Made by a program: the position numbers and the translations under genes. Below the pieces are notes generated by a model. The model was not told the DNA's origin and did not search any database. It saw only the letters and a list, made by a program, of their open reading frames with translations. A stretch of DNA of 64,000 nucleotides from Dasysyrphus tricinctus (lineage: Eukaryota; Arthropoda; Insecta; Diptera; Syrphidae): positions 153,308,171-153,372,170 of the forward strand of contig OY992531.1 of assembly GCA_963921185.1 (NCBI GenBank), given 5' to 3'. Below are positions 32,934-44,051 of the stretch, piece after piece. Position 1 is the first letter of the stretch. Each line of letters starts with the position of its first letter.

Positions 32934-33910
32934 TGGACTTTGATAACATATCGTACAAATTTTTTAAATTCTCCAAGGCATTGGATATTTGTTTCAAGTC
33001 CTATTTTGTTTTTAAGATAAAGCACCCAGAGGCAAGCGACTATATGTGGGACTTCATTAACAAACAGTTTTACAAAATGTCAAGTTCCAGTGCCGAGATT
33101 CAGCTAACTCGAAGCCGCAGGGAGTGAGTGAGATGAGTCACTTTTCATCGAAAATCGATTCAGTTAGCAAAAGGGAGTGAGTGAGCGAGTGAAATGAAAT
33201 GTCAGATTACTCGCCAGATATTTCCGCAGTGACTTGGTGTATGTGTTGGTAAATTTCTAGTTTTGGGTAGGTATATGTGCTTTTCTCAAGAATTCCTATT
33301 CATGGATAGGAAACGAAATAAAAAACAACAACGTAGATAAAAACAACTACCTTTTTATTGATTCCTTAATTTTATTTTATTATCATATGCACATATGTAT
33401 TTATATTAAATAAATTTATACTCTATTCACTTTCAACACTTCTAAACTTTTTATTTCTCAAGGGTGAAACTCACATTAAACTTAAATTATGACAAACAAA
33501 AATAATTGAAACAAATGATACTCCAAACTCCATTATTAAAGATTCCAATGTTTACATTGTTGTATTTGTTGTTTCATTTCGTTTTGCGTAACGAGTGTGA
33601 CAAGGAGGTAGAATTTAGCTCTTTTATATTTATTCTTTGTCTCATGTTCGAAACTAAATTCGAACTTACTCATTTCACTTAAATAGCTGAATCGCTTTTG
33701 CGAGTGAAGTGAGATGAGTCGGCGAGTAAGGCGAGTCATCTCATTTCACTCGCTGAAATAGCTGAATCTCGGCACAGATCTAATCCCACAACTGATGCCT
33801 TGATGCAAGATATAAAATGTAAGATAAATTAATTAAAAAGATTTTGAATGTTTGATGATTATGTATTTTTAGCTGCCTTCGAAAGTCAAAATTCGGACAA
33901 CTTACTTTAA
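32934..33910 (+). pseudogene. SAM-domain (SAMD3-like) gene, last two exons, broken by a MITE
   Basis: Acceptor GTTTTTTAG precedes 32934. The frame reads VDFDNISYKFFKFSKALDI, CFKSYFVFKIKHPEASDYMW and DFINKQFYKM, which matches my memory of the C-terminal region of SAMD3-like proteins (hydrophobic LCFK-FFVF-P-S---W-F---Y). At 33091-33774 a MITE flanked by CAG interrupts the exon. When that insert and one CAG are skipped the frame stays open through SNPTTDALMQDIK to a donor at 33819 (AAAAT|GTAAG), a 54-bp intron, acceptor TATTTTTAG (33872), and a last exon ending in TAA at 33908-33910. The exon joins are exact in phase, supporting a real former gene. Linkage to the 13-14.5 kb exons is inference from family order. 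Confidence 0.55.
33091..33774. mobile_element. MITE, 684 bp, inserted in a coding exon, CAG target duplication
   Basis: Ends TGCCGAGATTCAGCT and AGCTGAATCTCGGCA are perfect inverted repeats of 15 bp. CAG flanks both sides (33088-33090 and 33775-33777). Subterminal blocks rich in GAGTGAGTGAGATGAGT / ACTCGCTGAAATAG pair imperfectly. The surrounding exon frame is restored when it is removed. Confidence 0.85.
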
Positions 33911-34573
33911 CAACTTTAATGTTATTTTATTTATTACTTTATTAATGCATCATTAATTTATAATTTTTAATATTATTCGTTCTTTTTTAAATTTAAATTA
34001 TACATTTTTTAATCTTAGTGTTATAACATTTCTTCTTTTGTTACTTAATCAATTTTTATTATTAATTTAATGAATATGAAGTATTAATATATTCAATATT
34101 CAATTACTTAAAAAATGCAGTAACACTTCTTTTATTTTTTTATAGTTGATAAGGGGGGGGTTTGAATCACAGTTTCAACGATGATCTATTTCCTTCCGTT
34201 TAGGTGGAAAAAGGACAATTTTATAAAAAAAATATATTTTAAACAGAAACAAATATTAAAAGACAGAGTATCAAGTTGTTTAAGCGATAGTCCAGTGAAC
34301 GAATACGAAAAAAAACGCTAAACTTCGAAATTCGAACTCTTGAAGAGCACCTCCAAAAATATTTTTAAATTCTTGTTTTTTAATCACGGCCACAAACAAA
34401 AAACAAAAATTATGATAAGATAATTTTAAGTCAAAAAAGTTATAATTTTCTCGTTTTCGGTTTTTTTCAAGATATAACGGTTCTTATAATTTTTAGTGTT
34501 TCTTCTGTTGACTTGCTCTAACTTTGCCCAACTTCAACCCTCATCAGGCGATGAGGGCCAACTTTCACCTCTG
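33911..34573. other. AT-rich 3' flank of the SAM-domain gene
   Basis: Nothing coding seen. A run of nine G at about 34152. The strand composition is strongly T-rich just after the gene's stop. Confidence 0.4.
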
Positions 34574-35010
34574 AAAAATCTGGATTTTTACTTCGAAAGT
34601 TTGAATTTTTTCAAATTTAATTTGGCTCTGGAAAGTAGGGATTTTAGGAATTTCTGATTCCATTTGGAACGAATTAATCTTTTTGCGTCAAAATTTAGTT
34701 AATTGCCCATCTGTCAAGCCATTACCTGTCAAATTGCATTGAAGGATGGCTACGATCTCTATGGATTAAAAACCATCTGAAAAATCTGAATTTTATCTCT
34801 GAAATTTCGAAATTTTTCCTGATTAAGTTTTGCCTCAAAAAAGTGTGATTTTGGGGCTTTTGGGTGTTATTTGAAGTGAAATATTCTTGTTGGGTCAAAT
34901 TAAGTTTATTGCCTATCTGTCAAGCCGAACACTGTTAAAGTGCATCTAAGGATGGCTTCGATCTCGATGTTTTAATCCATCCTCTGAAAAATCAGAATGC
35001 TTGCCCTGAA
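34574..35010. repeat. Tandem repeat, about 203 bp unit, three copies
   Basis: CTGAAAAATCtGgATTTT recurs at about 34574, 34777 and 34984, and CATCTGTCAAGCC-...-AGGATGGCT-CGATCTC recurs at about 34710 and 34915. Units are diverged, not coding. Confidence 0.75.
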
Positions 35011-35612
35011 AAATCGAAATTTGTCTTAATTATTTTTTTGCTAATTCATTGTACAAAAACTTGTAACTTTACTTCACAATCTATTTATTAAATATATGTA
35101 CTAAATTATTTCTCTCTTGCACTTATAGAAAAGAAAAACCATTAATTTTTTTAATGCAAACCACACAGCACAAGTTTGTTGGTGGATTATAGTCATTTAC
35201 CAGTGTATTTTTGAACCATTTCGACTGATAAAAGTGAATTGATTACTTTAGCTGCAATGGCTATAACTTTAAAACAAAAAAATTAAGAAAACTCGTAGTT
35301 TATTTTCAAATCAAGTTTTCTTTTCATAAAGAGATTCGACAAAAATAAAAACATTAAACTTAAAATTTTGAAAAAATGAAAAAAAAAATATTTTTCAATT
35401 TTCTCAAAAACTAGCATTTAAATACAAATTTATAAGAACATACAAAACTAAAGGCCAGATAAATACTTAAAAGGCCTCCGAACAAAAGTTCGAACTCAGA
35501 ATCGAAGGTTTTTATGTATGTATATTCAAATTAGAAACAAAAATGTTTGTTTGTTTAATTTGATCATACCACTTGACGTTAATTTTCGAAGAAAAGACAT
35601 CTTGTGGTAATA
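35011..35612. other. No feature recognised
   Basis: AT-rich intergenic or intronic sequence up to the mariner insertion. Confidence 0.4.
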
Positions 35613-36709
35613 ACGGGTGATTTTTTAGCTGGTTTGGTTTTGGCAACACTGGTTTTGACAGCTGACGTGTGTTTAGTACCTTGTGTCACTGTCAAACAGC
35701 TTCAGTTTGGTTTGCAATTTAACCATGGATCGTCTTACAAATGAACAACGCTTGCAAATTATTGAATTTTACTATCAAAATTCGTGCTCGGTTCGAAATG
35801 TTCATCGCGCAATGCTTCCATTTTATGGTCGGCATTCTCGACCTTCTGAGCAGTCTATTCGGAAGATTGTGACCAAATTTCGCACCAAATTTACTTTGTT
35901 GGACATTAAACCACCAACACGTTTACGTACTGTGCGTAGTGAAGAAAATATTGCGGCCGTATCCGCTTTTTTATCGAAAAATTGTGTTCAGCGATGAGGC
36001 TCATTTTTGGTTGAATGGGTACGTAAATAAGCATAATTGCCGCATTTGGAGTGAAGATCAGCCAGAAGCATTGCAACAGCTACCAATGCATCCCGAAAAA
36101 GCCACTGTTTGGTGCGGTTTATGGGCCGGCGGCATTATTGGGCCATATTTCTTCAAAGATGATGCGAATCGCAGCGTTACTGTCAATGGTGAACGCTACC
36201 GAGCGATGATAACAAACTTTTTTTTGCCCGAAATGGAAGTTCTTGACTTGCATGATATGTGGTTTCAACAAGACGGTGCCACATGCCACACAGCACGCGA
36301 AACAATGGCGCAATTGCGAGGCGAGTTTGGTGAACAGTTAATTTCACGTTTCGGGCCGGTCAATTGGCCGCCTAGATCGTGCGATTTGACACCATTAGAT
36401 TATTTTTTGTGGGGGTATGTCAAGGCTAATGTCTATAGGGACAAGCCCGCTTCGATTGACGCACTGGAAGCCAACATCCATGCATTCATTCGTGAGATAC
36501 CGGCCGATATGTGCGAAAGAGTATGCCAAAATTGGACTCAGCGGATGGGCTACCTGAGACGCAGCCGCGGTCAACATTTGCATGAAATTATCTTTAAACA
36601 TTAAATTGCAAGGTTCAAACTATCGATTCAAATAAATATTTCATTCATTTTTTCGAATTTTTTGTGTTTTTTTTTTTAAAAGTTCTAAACCTCTTAAAAA
36701 ATCACCCGT
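35613..36709 (+). mobile_element. mariner element, rosa-like (DD41D), internally deleted
   Basis: Ends ACGGGTGATTTTTTA (35613) and TAAAAAATCACCCGT (ending 36709) are perfect 15-bp inverted repeats, each flanked by TA. Length is 1097 bp, shorter than a full element because of a deletion inside the transposase gene. The flanks of the element are intact, so it could still be mobilised by a transposase supplied elsewhere. Confidence 0.95.
35725..36604 (+). pseudogene. rosa-like mariner transposase, deletion in the linker
   Basis: ATG at 35725 begins MDRLTNEQRLQIIEFYYQNS, a helix-turn-helix DNA-binding N-terminus (to about 35960). At about 35965 a frame-changing deletion joins it to the catalytic domain, which reads IVFSDEAHFWLNGYVNKHN (first Asp), WFQQDGATCHTA (second Asp) and RSCDLTPLDYFLWGYVK (third Asp). 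Exactly 41 residues separate the second Asp from the Asp in TPLD, the DD41D spacing of the rosa group described from Ceratitis fruit flies. By comparison with the usual ~340 residues, roughly 45-70 codons between the two domains are missing. Catalytic triad intact but no full-length product is possible. Confidence 0.92.
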
Positions 36710-37233
36710 TATAATGACTTTTTATTGGGAAAAAAGGTCTTTACAAATTGTATAATTTCTAACAAAATTTTAGTTTTTGTGCTAGTTTTCTCAAAAGAAT
36801 TAGTTTAAAAGAACATTTATGTACCTATGTATGTATGTCATTATGAGAAAGTTTCCAGTTATTTGGTTCAATGCTATTTACTAGTCTCGTCCCCACAGGT
36901 GTCGAAAGTTGACACCACTCAAAAAATGAAAGCTTGTACATACTGTATAATTGAAGGAAAAAACAATTATTTTTTAAATTTAATTATTTGAATGAGCACA
37001 ATGATTGGCAGTATAAAACGGTACTTATCTAAAATATACCCAGACTGTTTAATTTTGAGATTCGTACGCCCCCGCCGTATGGTTTTCCGATATAGGTAAT
37101 ATTTATCCAAATCGGTCGAAAACTTTTTGAAAAAATGGTACTACAAAATGCATTAAAGGCTTTTTATATAGATTTAAAAATACTATTGAAGAATAGAATA
37201 TTTGGCAATTTCCAAATCTATATATATTATATA
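36710..37233. other. No feature recognised
   Basis: AT-rich spacer between the mariner and Tc1 elements. A GTATGTATGT simple repeat at about 36826. Confidence 0.4.
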
Positions 37234-37963
37234 CAGTGATGAGCAAAAGTGGAGAAATGTATTGACGTATTTATGTAAAAGTTGGTGCGAACTTTGCATT
37301 GTAAGCCGAGAGAAAAAAATTAAAATTTTTGTATCTAGCGTATTAAATCAAATCTTATTTTCTCCAATTAAATTTAAAAAAAAAATATTACAATGCACTG
37401 AAAAAAAAAATTAGATTAATTTTTGGACTCGATCACTTTTGCTCGTTTTGTGATAAAGAACAAAGGTTTATGGAATAAATAATGTGACAAAAAACATTAT
37501 TTTGTTTTTTTTTTCACTTGAAAACACCGTGTAGACATGCTCTCTACCAAATTGAGAAGTTGGATTGAGGTCAGGGCCATGTAATCGTCTGAAATTCCTG
37601 GTTTTCGAAACATTCTTTGACAATTTTGGAGGTTTTTTTTAGGGTTAGGGTTCCCATATCTTATTGGAAAATGAGTTTGGAATCTCTGTAGCCACTTTTT
37701 GCCAAAAATGTTAACAAATTATAACGTCAATATTATGTCAAAATATTTTTCCGATGGAACTCCAAGATAAACGTCCCCACGCCATAATTCCGAAACGGGC
37801 AAAAGTGGTCAAGTCCAAAAATTCATTTAACAGTTTTTTCTGTGTATTGTTATATTTAAAAAAAAAAAATTATTGAAGAAAATAAGATTTGATTGGACAC
37901 ACAAAATTATAAAATTACAATTTTTTCCTCTCGGCTTCGCACCAACCTTTTTGCTCGTCACTG
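37234..37963 (-). mobile_element. Tc1-like element with long (about 0.2 kb) inverted repeats, deleted
   Basis: CAGTGATGAGCAAAA (37234) and TTTTTGCTCGTCACTG (ending 37963) are terminal repeats flanked by TA (37232-37233 and 37964-37965). Inverted similarity continues for about 200 bp (GTTGGTGCGAA, GCCGAGAG-AAAAAAT, AAATCAAATCTTATTTTCT, TTTTTGGACTcGAtCACTTTTGC). Between them the minus strand keeps only a scrap of transposase including GPDLNP (about 37575), the DxNP box of Tc1 enzymes. Nonautonomous remnant. Confidence 0.88.
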
Positions 37964-38683
37964 TATGTACTCCTCTCCTGTTTCCCTGAAGTTGGGAATC
38001 CATTTGGCAGCCTTAAGTTATTTTAACAAAACCTGTCACTGGTTTTTTGAAATAAAAAATAATATCCAGAATCAGTCTGAGGTTTTGTTCTATTGTTTGT
38101 TTTTCGTCTCAACTTTTCTTTTTCTTTGAAGTGAAATCATTAATTTTTTTTTATTTTTTAACTGAATAAAACACAATACAAAATAGCTTGCAAATAAAGT
38201 CTTTGTTCTTTGATGAGAAATAATTTTAGAAATGTGAGTAGCTGTCAACTGATGAGTGCATTCAACGTTTTAATCAACGAGTGTTGCTTGGTTAAGTGAA
38301 CGGGCCTATGAACTCGTTCACCAACATGTTGTGGAACCACACCAGAAACTCTGTTGATCAACTCGAGGAACTTTTTTTTTGTCCAAAATCAGACAAGTTT
38401 ATCAACTAATGTACGGGGTTGCTCAACAATTGAGTGAGTTGATCAACTTGGTGTACGGGGGTATCCAACAGTTGAAAGAGTTGACCAACTAGGTGTACGG
38501 GATTATTCAACGTTGGAGTGAGTTGGTCAGCTAGTGTACGGGGCTTTCAACGCGTTGAACAACTAAATTATAAAGTTTCGTTGCTCAACAAGAGCAACGT
38601 GAGTTGGGCAACTAGTCTAAGGGGACAATAATTTGTTTATCCAATTATGGAGTTGAATAATCAGTTGAACGCAGTTCGTTGAT
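37964..38683. repeat. Spacer with a 42-bp minisatellite
   Basis: GTGTACGGG or TGTACGGGG recurs at about 38411, 38453, 38495 and 38536 with ATCAACT-GG before it and CAAC-TTGAGTGAGTTG after it, giving four to five units of about 42 bp. The rest of the stretch is AT-rich without coding signal. Confidence 0.8.
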
Positions 38684-40090
38684 CTAGTTGCGCACAAGTG
38701 GACGACGGGCATTACCTTCCAGAGACTTTATAGTTTTATTAAATATATTTAAAGTGTGGCTAGCAAACTGTAAGTAAATTTCAATCAAATCATGCTCACC
38801 ATCCAACATTAACAGATTTTTAATTATCTGAGGACAATCATCCTTAAGACTTTTAAAATAATTGCAAATTGCATGCCATTTTAATAAGATAGTATCGATA
38901 CAAGGAAGTAACGACAACCACCTAGTACCAATATGAATTTTAAGTTCATGAAAGTTTCCTTCCACCGCAGCAACAAACTTTTCCAATTCTTCTCTTCTAC
39001 AAGCTGACACTGAAAAATGGCTATATATTTTTAATATAACATTTTCAACATCATAAGAAAGGAAATTCATTCCATGTTTTACACAATTATGTACAATATG
39101 GGCATGACAATTGCCCTTTATGAGATCAGGTATTATATTAACCATATTGGTGTATAAAGAATGGTGAACACCAAAATTTGCATTAGTGTTATCTGCACTG
39201 AGCCCCGATACTCGATTAAATGGGATCTTGTACATATCCATAGAATTTTGTATGGCTGTGAACATACCATCGGCACTTTCATTAGCATTTTCATAGATAT
39301 CTAAAAGTTTGTTTTGTATTCCCTTTTCTACTGTAAAATATTGTACCACTAAAGGGAATAATTTAATGTTTTTTCTATTTAATGCATCAGTTTGTAAGAA
39401 AAAAACATATTTTCATCTTGTAGATCATTAATCACACTTTCGAGGGCAAAGGGTCCGAGAATCTCCATGACTAAGGCTTCCATTTTGGTTCTGGCTAATC
39501 GAATATTAGTAGCAATTTTAGAATCAGCATATATTTGTTTATCCAGTTTAACTGAGCAATCCATACTATTGTATGATAGGTTATGTTTAACTGTGTGAAA
39601 TGATATAGCTAATTCCGCAGCTGTAACATTGTCATTTTCTGACCCTGAACTTGAGGACGAAGCGGGAGTCAAAAACTTTTGAAGGACACCAGATGTTCTT
39701 TTTAATTCTGTTTTAGATTTATGCTTGATGTTGTTTTATCTAAAAAGGTTAAAAACAGCATTATGACCACCACCAACTTTCAACTCTCTCATAATAATAG
39801 AAATAATAAAAAGATCTGTACCTACTAAATGAAGATTAAAATACAAAATAAATAGGTCTATTATTTCTTACATGTCCAACTCCTGCTGAAGATATGGAGA
39901 AAATCACACCACAGGTTATGCATTTTGCATTTGTATCGTGATCTGGGTCGTTTGTCAGCCAATTGTAGTCAATTTCCCATAACTTTGTGTACTTTTGTTT
40001 TCTTTTTTTGCGATCAACAACTTTTCTTTTTTTAGGTGTGATATTTTTGTCACAGGATTCACAATCTGTTTCACTACTTTTATCATCAAT
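38684..40090 (-). pseudogene. hAT transposase with BED-type finger and one intron, 3' truncated
   Basis: Reading the minus strand from about 40090: a basic stretch KKRKVVDRKKRKQKYTKLW, then CITCGVIFSISSAGVGH (two Cys of a zinc finger), a GTAAGA donor at about 39872, and an exon resuming at about 39720 with HKSKTELKRTSGVLQKFL, consistent with a split BED finger. Next is FHTVKHNLSYNSMDCSVKL (39600-39550), a frameshift near 39360, then the catalytic core with LSADNTNANFGVHH (39210), GNCHAHIVHNCVKHG (39130), RWLSLLPCIDTILLKWHAI (38930) to 38684. The C-terminal dimerisation region is missing. The ADNTxxNFGG...GCxAHIxHNxxxxG order marks a hAT-type transposase with a DUF4371-like core. Inactive. Confidence 0.82.
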
Positions 40091-40740
40091 TTTTCACTCA
40101 GACAAAAAACACTCACAATCATAAGAAGTCAAAAAAACGAAAACATTTTGCGCCTATTTAACAACCTGTCACATTGGCATTTACTATAGATGTGTTTGTT
40201 AACGTGAAATTTCGTGCAAATGTCAGAAACCGTAGAAGAAAAAACCCAACGTTGAGAAACTTTGTGAAAATTTCACGTAACCAAACAGGCATTATATTTT
40301 GACCATTGGGAGTGTGTTCAGAAATACCTGTGTTTTAGAGTTTTAGGATTTGTTCACATTAATCGGTTTTTACTATACAAAGGAGGAAAAAAAAATTGTA
40401 ATATTTGTGTACGAAGGTAGAAGAAGGAAAAATGTTAAGTTTAGTTTAAGTAAAAAAAGAGTATTTTAGCGTACTCTGTTAGAGTTATAGATTATAGAGT
40501 ACGCCTTCATGAAATAGAGTACAATACTCTATTTTAGAGTACGGTTGGCGACCCTAGTTGCACGTTTTGATGCCAAAATGTCATTCTTTCATATGCAATT
40601 CAAATTTTGGCAATACATGGTTCCGTGGCTGAGATCCTTAGGAGTCCATTTTGCCAGTTTCCATATTTTTCAAAAATTCTTCATTATGTTAAATATGCTA
40701 TGAAAAAAAACATTACAAAAAAAACTAACAAAATGGACCG
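40091..40740. other. No gene; AGAGTAC-rich stretch
   Basis: TAGAGTAC occurs several times within 40455-40545 in both orientations, a short low-complexity palindromic patch. Otherwise AT-rich. Confidence 0.4.
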
Positions 40741-41328
40741 AGAGCCCACAGCAGATTTTGAGTGTGAGTGATAGCAAAAAAAGAAGTATAGGCGTCGAAA
40801 GCTTCATTAAAGGCTATTAAAAAAATTAAAGTCTTGCAGTCCACAACTGGGGCCTTTGCATGTAACAGTGCATCGAAATAAAAATATGAATGCAACTTCG
40901 AGGATAATCGTGTTAGCCGAAATTGGTTTTCACTCCTCCCTAGATAAGCTCCTCGGATCACATATCACGGAATCTGAGACCATTTGAGTGTATAGTTGGC
41001 TCTACCAGACCGTTTAAAAAATTCAAAATTCAAAGTGAAAAACGGTTTTTTAAACAGTCTGGCAGGGCGAATTCAACACTAAAATGATCTCAGATTCCGT
41101 GATATGGGATCCGCGGAGCTTATCTAGGGCGGGGTAAAACCCAATTTCGGCTAACACGATTATCCTCGAAGTTGCATTCATATTTTTTTTTTCGATGCAC
41201 TGTTACTCGCAAATGCCCCAGTTGTGGACTGCAAGACTTTAATTTTTTTAATAGCCTTTAATGAAGCTTTCGATGCCTATACTTCTTTTTTTGCTATCGT
41301 TCACACCCAAAATCTGCTGTGGGCTCTT
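40741..41328. mobile_element. Hairpin (foldback) MITE, about 0.59 kb
   Basis: 40741-41020 is the inverted copy of 41040-41328 almost end to end: AGAGCCCACAGCAGATTTTG with CAAAATCTGCTGTGGGCTCT at the ends, GTCTTGCAGTCCACAACTGG inside and ATCGTGTTAGCCGAAATTGG near the centre. The loop is about 30 bp. Arms are highly similar, with few indels. No coding sequence. Confidence 0.9.
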
Positions 41329-41918
41329 AGTCTAATTGAAGTTGAAGCTACATTTTTCTGATAGAGTTTTCCATTCATTAGCCCACTCTACTTTCCTGTC
41401 AATTATGTATCTTGTAAGTATATGAGAGATTCTACTCATCGGCGATCTCAGTATTTTAAGGATGAAATCAAAATGCAGCTTCATGCGGCACTACACCCTT
41501 TTTACAGGAACAAACTCAGGCGATTTTCAACCCCCCTCTAACTTCAGTACCAATAAAGTCAGAAACTTCAAATTCGGAGTATTTGCTGAACTGATCAAAC
41601 ACAGGTGGCTCACCAAATTTCAATTCTTTAGCATTAGTAGTTCCCAAGATATAGGACTTCAAAAATCGCAAAAACCGTAACTGACTGACTCACTGACAGA
41701 TCATCAAAATTATGGAGCACTTCCCGACATCGTAGAAACTTGATATTTCGCGCAACGGTGAACCCACCAAATTTTAATCAGTAATTATTAATTACCAAAT
41801 TTCTGTCTTGATTTGGAATTGTTTCGATATTACTCTACTTAAGATATTTGATATAAAACTTCATGAACTTAAAACTTGGCATATATTTTAGATCTCATTA
41901 CTTTTTTTGGCTGACTTT
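41329..41918. other. No gene recognised
   Basis: Contains CTGACTGACTCACTGAC (about 41680) and other low-complexity sequence typical of dispersed repeats. Confidence 0.4.
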
Positions 41919-44045
41919 TTACGCACAGATTTCTTGTACACACAAGAACTTGGCTACTTTTTTAACATTTACGTTTTTGTTGTGATAATTGTAAAGTGAT
42001 GGTAGTCCTGTTTCTAACATGAGAAGGTAGTTTGGTGTATTCATCGGAAAACCAAAAAGTTTTTTTGAGAAGTATCTTAGAAGTTTTTCTACTTCCTCAT
42101 ATGGACGGTATCCCCAAGTTTGGCAGCTGTAGCACATCACTGAGCGCATAATTGACTCAAAGACCTTATATTTAGCTGAGGTTATGAGTTCATTATTTCC
42201 AATTATTTTATTCTTCCAGGAAGCATTTATAAGATTCTTCAATGCCACCAGTTTTGTTTCTAGATGGTAAGAAAAACGTATGTTTGCTTCCAGAGTAACT
42301 CCAAGGTATTTGTATTCAGTGACTGCTTCAATTGCTTCACCATCAAAAAACCATATTTCATGATTCCCTAATTTTGATTGCCTGTTACGGATAACCATGA
42401 TCATTGATTTTTCCAAATTTACTGAAAGGTTCCAGGTTTTACAAAATTCATTGGGTTTATTGATCATCAACTGCATACTATGTGGATATTCAGCTAACAA
42501 GACGATATCATCTGCATAAAGGAGCACTTTTATTTTGATTCCTGCTATACTTACTCCTGCAGGTAGATACGAAGAAATATCGTCAGTTAACAATGAAAAC
42601 AATACTGCACTCAGAAGACACCCTTGTTTCACTCCTGTTGTAGTTTCGAACCATTCTGAGGTGTGTTTTCCATCCCATACAGTTTGCCGTGTATTTTTGT
42701 ACATATTTTTGAGGACTTTAAGCAGCTTTGTAGATATTCCTTTTTGTGATAGTTTGTAAAATAGTGCGTTGCGGTCGATTGAATCAAAAGCTGCTTTAAA
42801 GTCAACAAAAAATATGTACAACTTTTTTTGTTGCCTCAAAAAGTATTGTGCGATGGTTGTTAGAGTGAAAATGTTGTCTATCGTTGAATATCCCCTACGA
42901 AAACCTGTTTGATACTCACTCAGAACTTCGTTTCTATCTATCCATTCATTTATTCGATTAAGAAGAATTGAGGAAAACATTTTGGCTGCTGAGTTCATAA
43001 ATGATATCCCCCGATAGTTGCATGACAAATTAACATCACCTTTTTTATATATCGGATACACGATGGCATCTTTGAATACCTGAGGGACGTTACCTGTATT
43101 ATATATAAAATTGAAGGCATCAAGCATATGTGTTAAGAACTCGAGGGGAGCGTTTTTATAAAATTCGTTAGGAATTCGATCAGGCCCTGGTGCTTTTCTA
43201 TTTTTAGTGTCATAAAGACTCAGTTGCAGTTCACTTAAAGTTATTTCCCTGTCAAGTAGGTCATCAGTAACAAATGGTTCAGCATATTGAAAGCTGCACT
43301 CTTTCGAGTGGTATGGGTTTAATAAGACCTTGAAGTGCTCAGCTAGCTCTCCAGAAGATAGGTGTATCCCACAAATAAAATTTTGGCCTTTGAGTGATTT
43401 TATTTTTGCCCAGAAACTCTTACTGTCCTTTGTGTGAGAAAGCTCTAAGACTATTGAGCTAAAATAATGTTTGCGTTTCATACGGCATAGTTCTTTGTTA
43501 TTTTTATTTGCAGTGATATATCTTATTCTTAAAGTTTCATTACGATCGCCGACTGGACTCCTTAGTTTAGGACCAATAACCATTACATTTTGTGATTGAA
43601 GAGTGAGCAGACAATCATGAAGACCATTTAAATCGTTATCCCAGAAGTTGCAGTTCAGGTATGTGGGTATAATAAAATATTTTGTACCTAGGTTATTGAT
43701 TATAAAGCATGATTGACCATCTACTTCAACAAAGCTACCATCGACAGCGTGCTTAAAACCAAACAAAGATCCCTCTATGGCTCTTCCAAACTAATGTTCA
43801 CGAGTAGCAGGTATCCAGTGTAAGTTATATTCAATGAAGTATTTTTTAAAATGTTCTATTTGTTCACTTATTATAAATGTTTCAAAAAGGAAGAATACTT
43901 CATGTTTTTTTACAAATTCAAAAAAGTCTTCTATAAATAATTTTTTATCTAAACCAGCTATATTATAAGAAATTATATTTATATTTTTACTTTCATTTTG
44001 TTCACTATTAAGATTATTAATTCTACTTGCTTGACAGACGGCAAC
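41919..44045 (-). pseudogene. Non-LTR ORF2 remnant: endonuclease start and reverse transcriptase
   Basis: From about 44010 on the minus strand: ISYNIAGLDKKLFIEDFFEF and HWIPATREH, a TAG at about 43795, then an open frame of about 615 codons to 41919. The endonuclease is shortened internally: it jumps from VMVIG to NETLRIRY with the catalytic DxN and SDH parts missing. The reverse transcriptase is well kept: KAPGPDRIPNEFYK, YPIYKKGDVNLSCNYRGISF, FFVDFKAAFDSIDRNALFYK, GVKQGCLLSAVLFSLL and the catalytic LLYADDIVLLAE (about 42500). It ends soon after, without RNase H. Clade not assigned (L1/RTE grade). Unable to make a working endonuclease. Confidence 0.85.
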
Positions 44046-44051
44046 CCTGTT

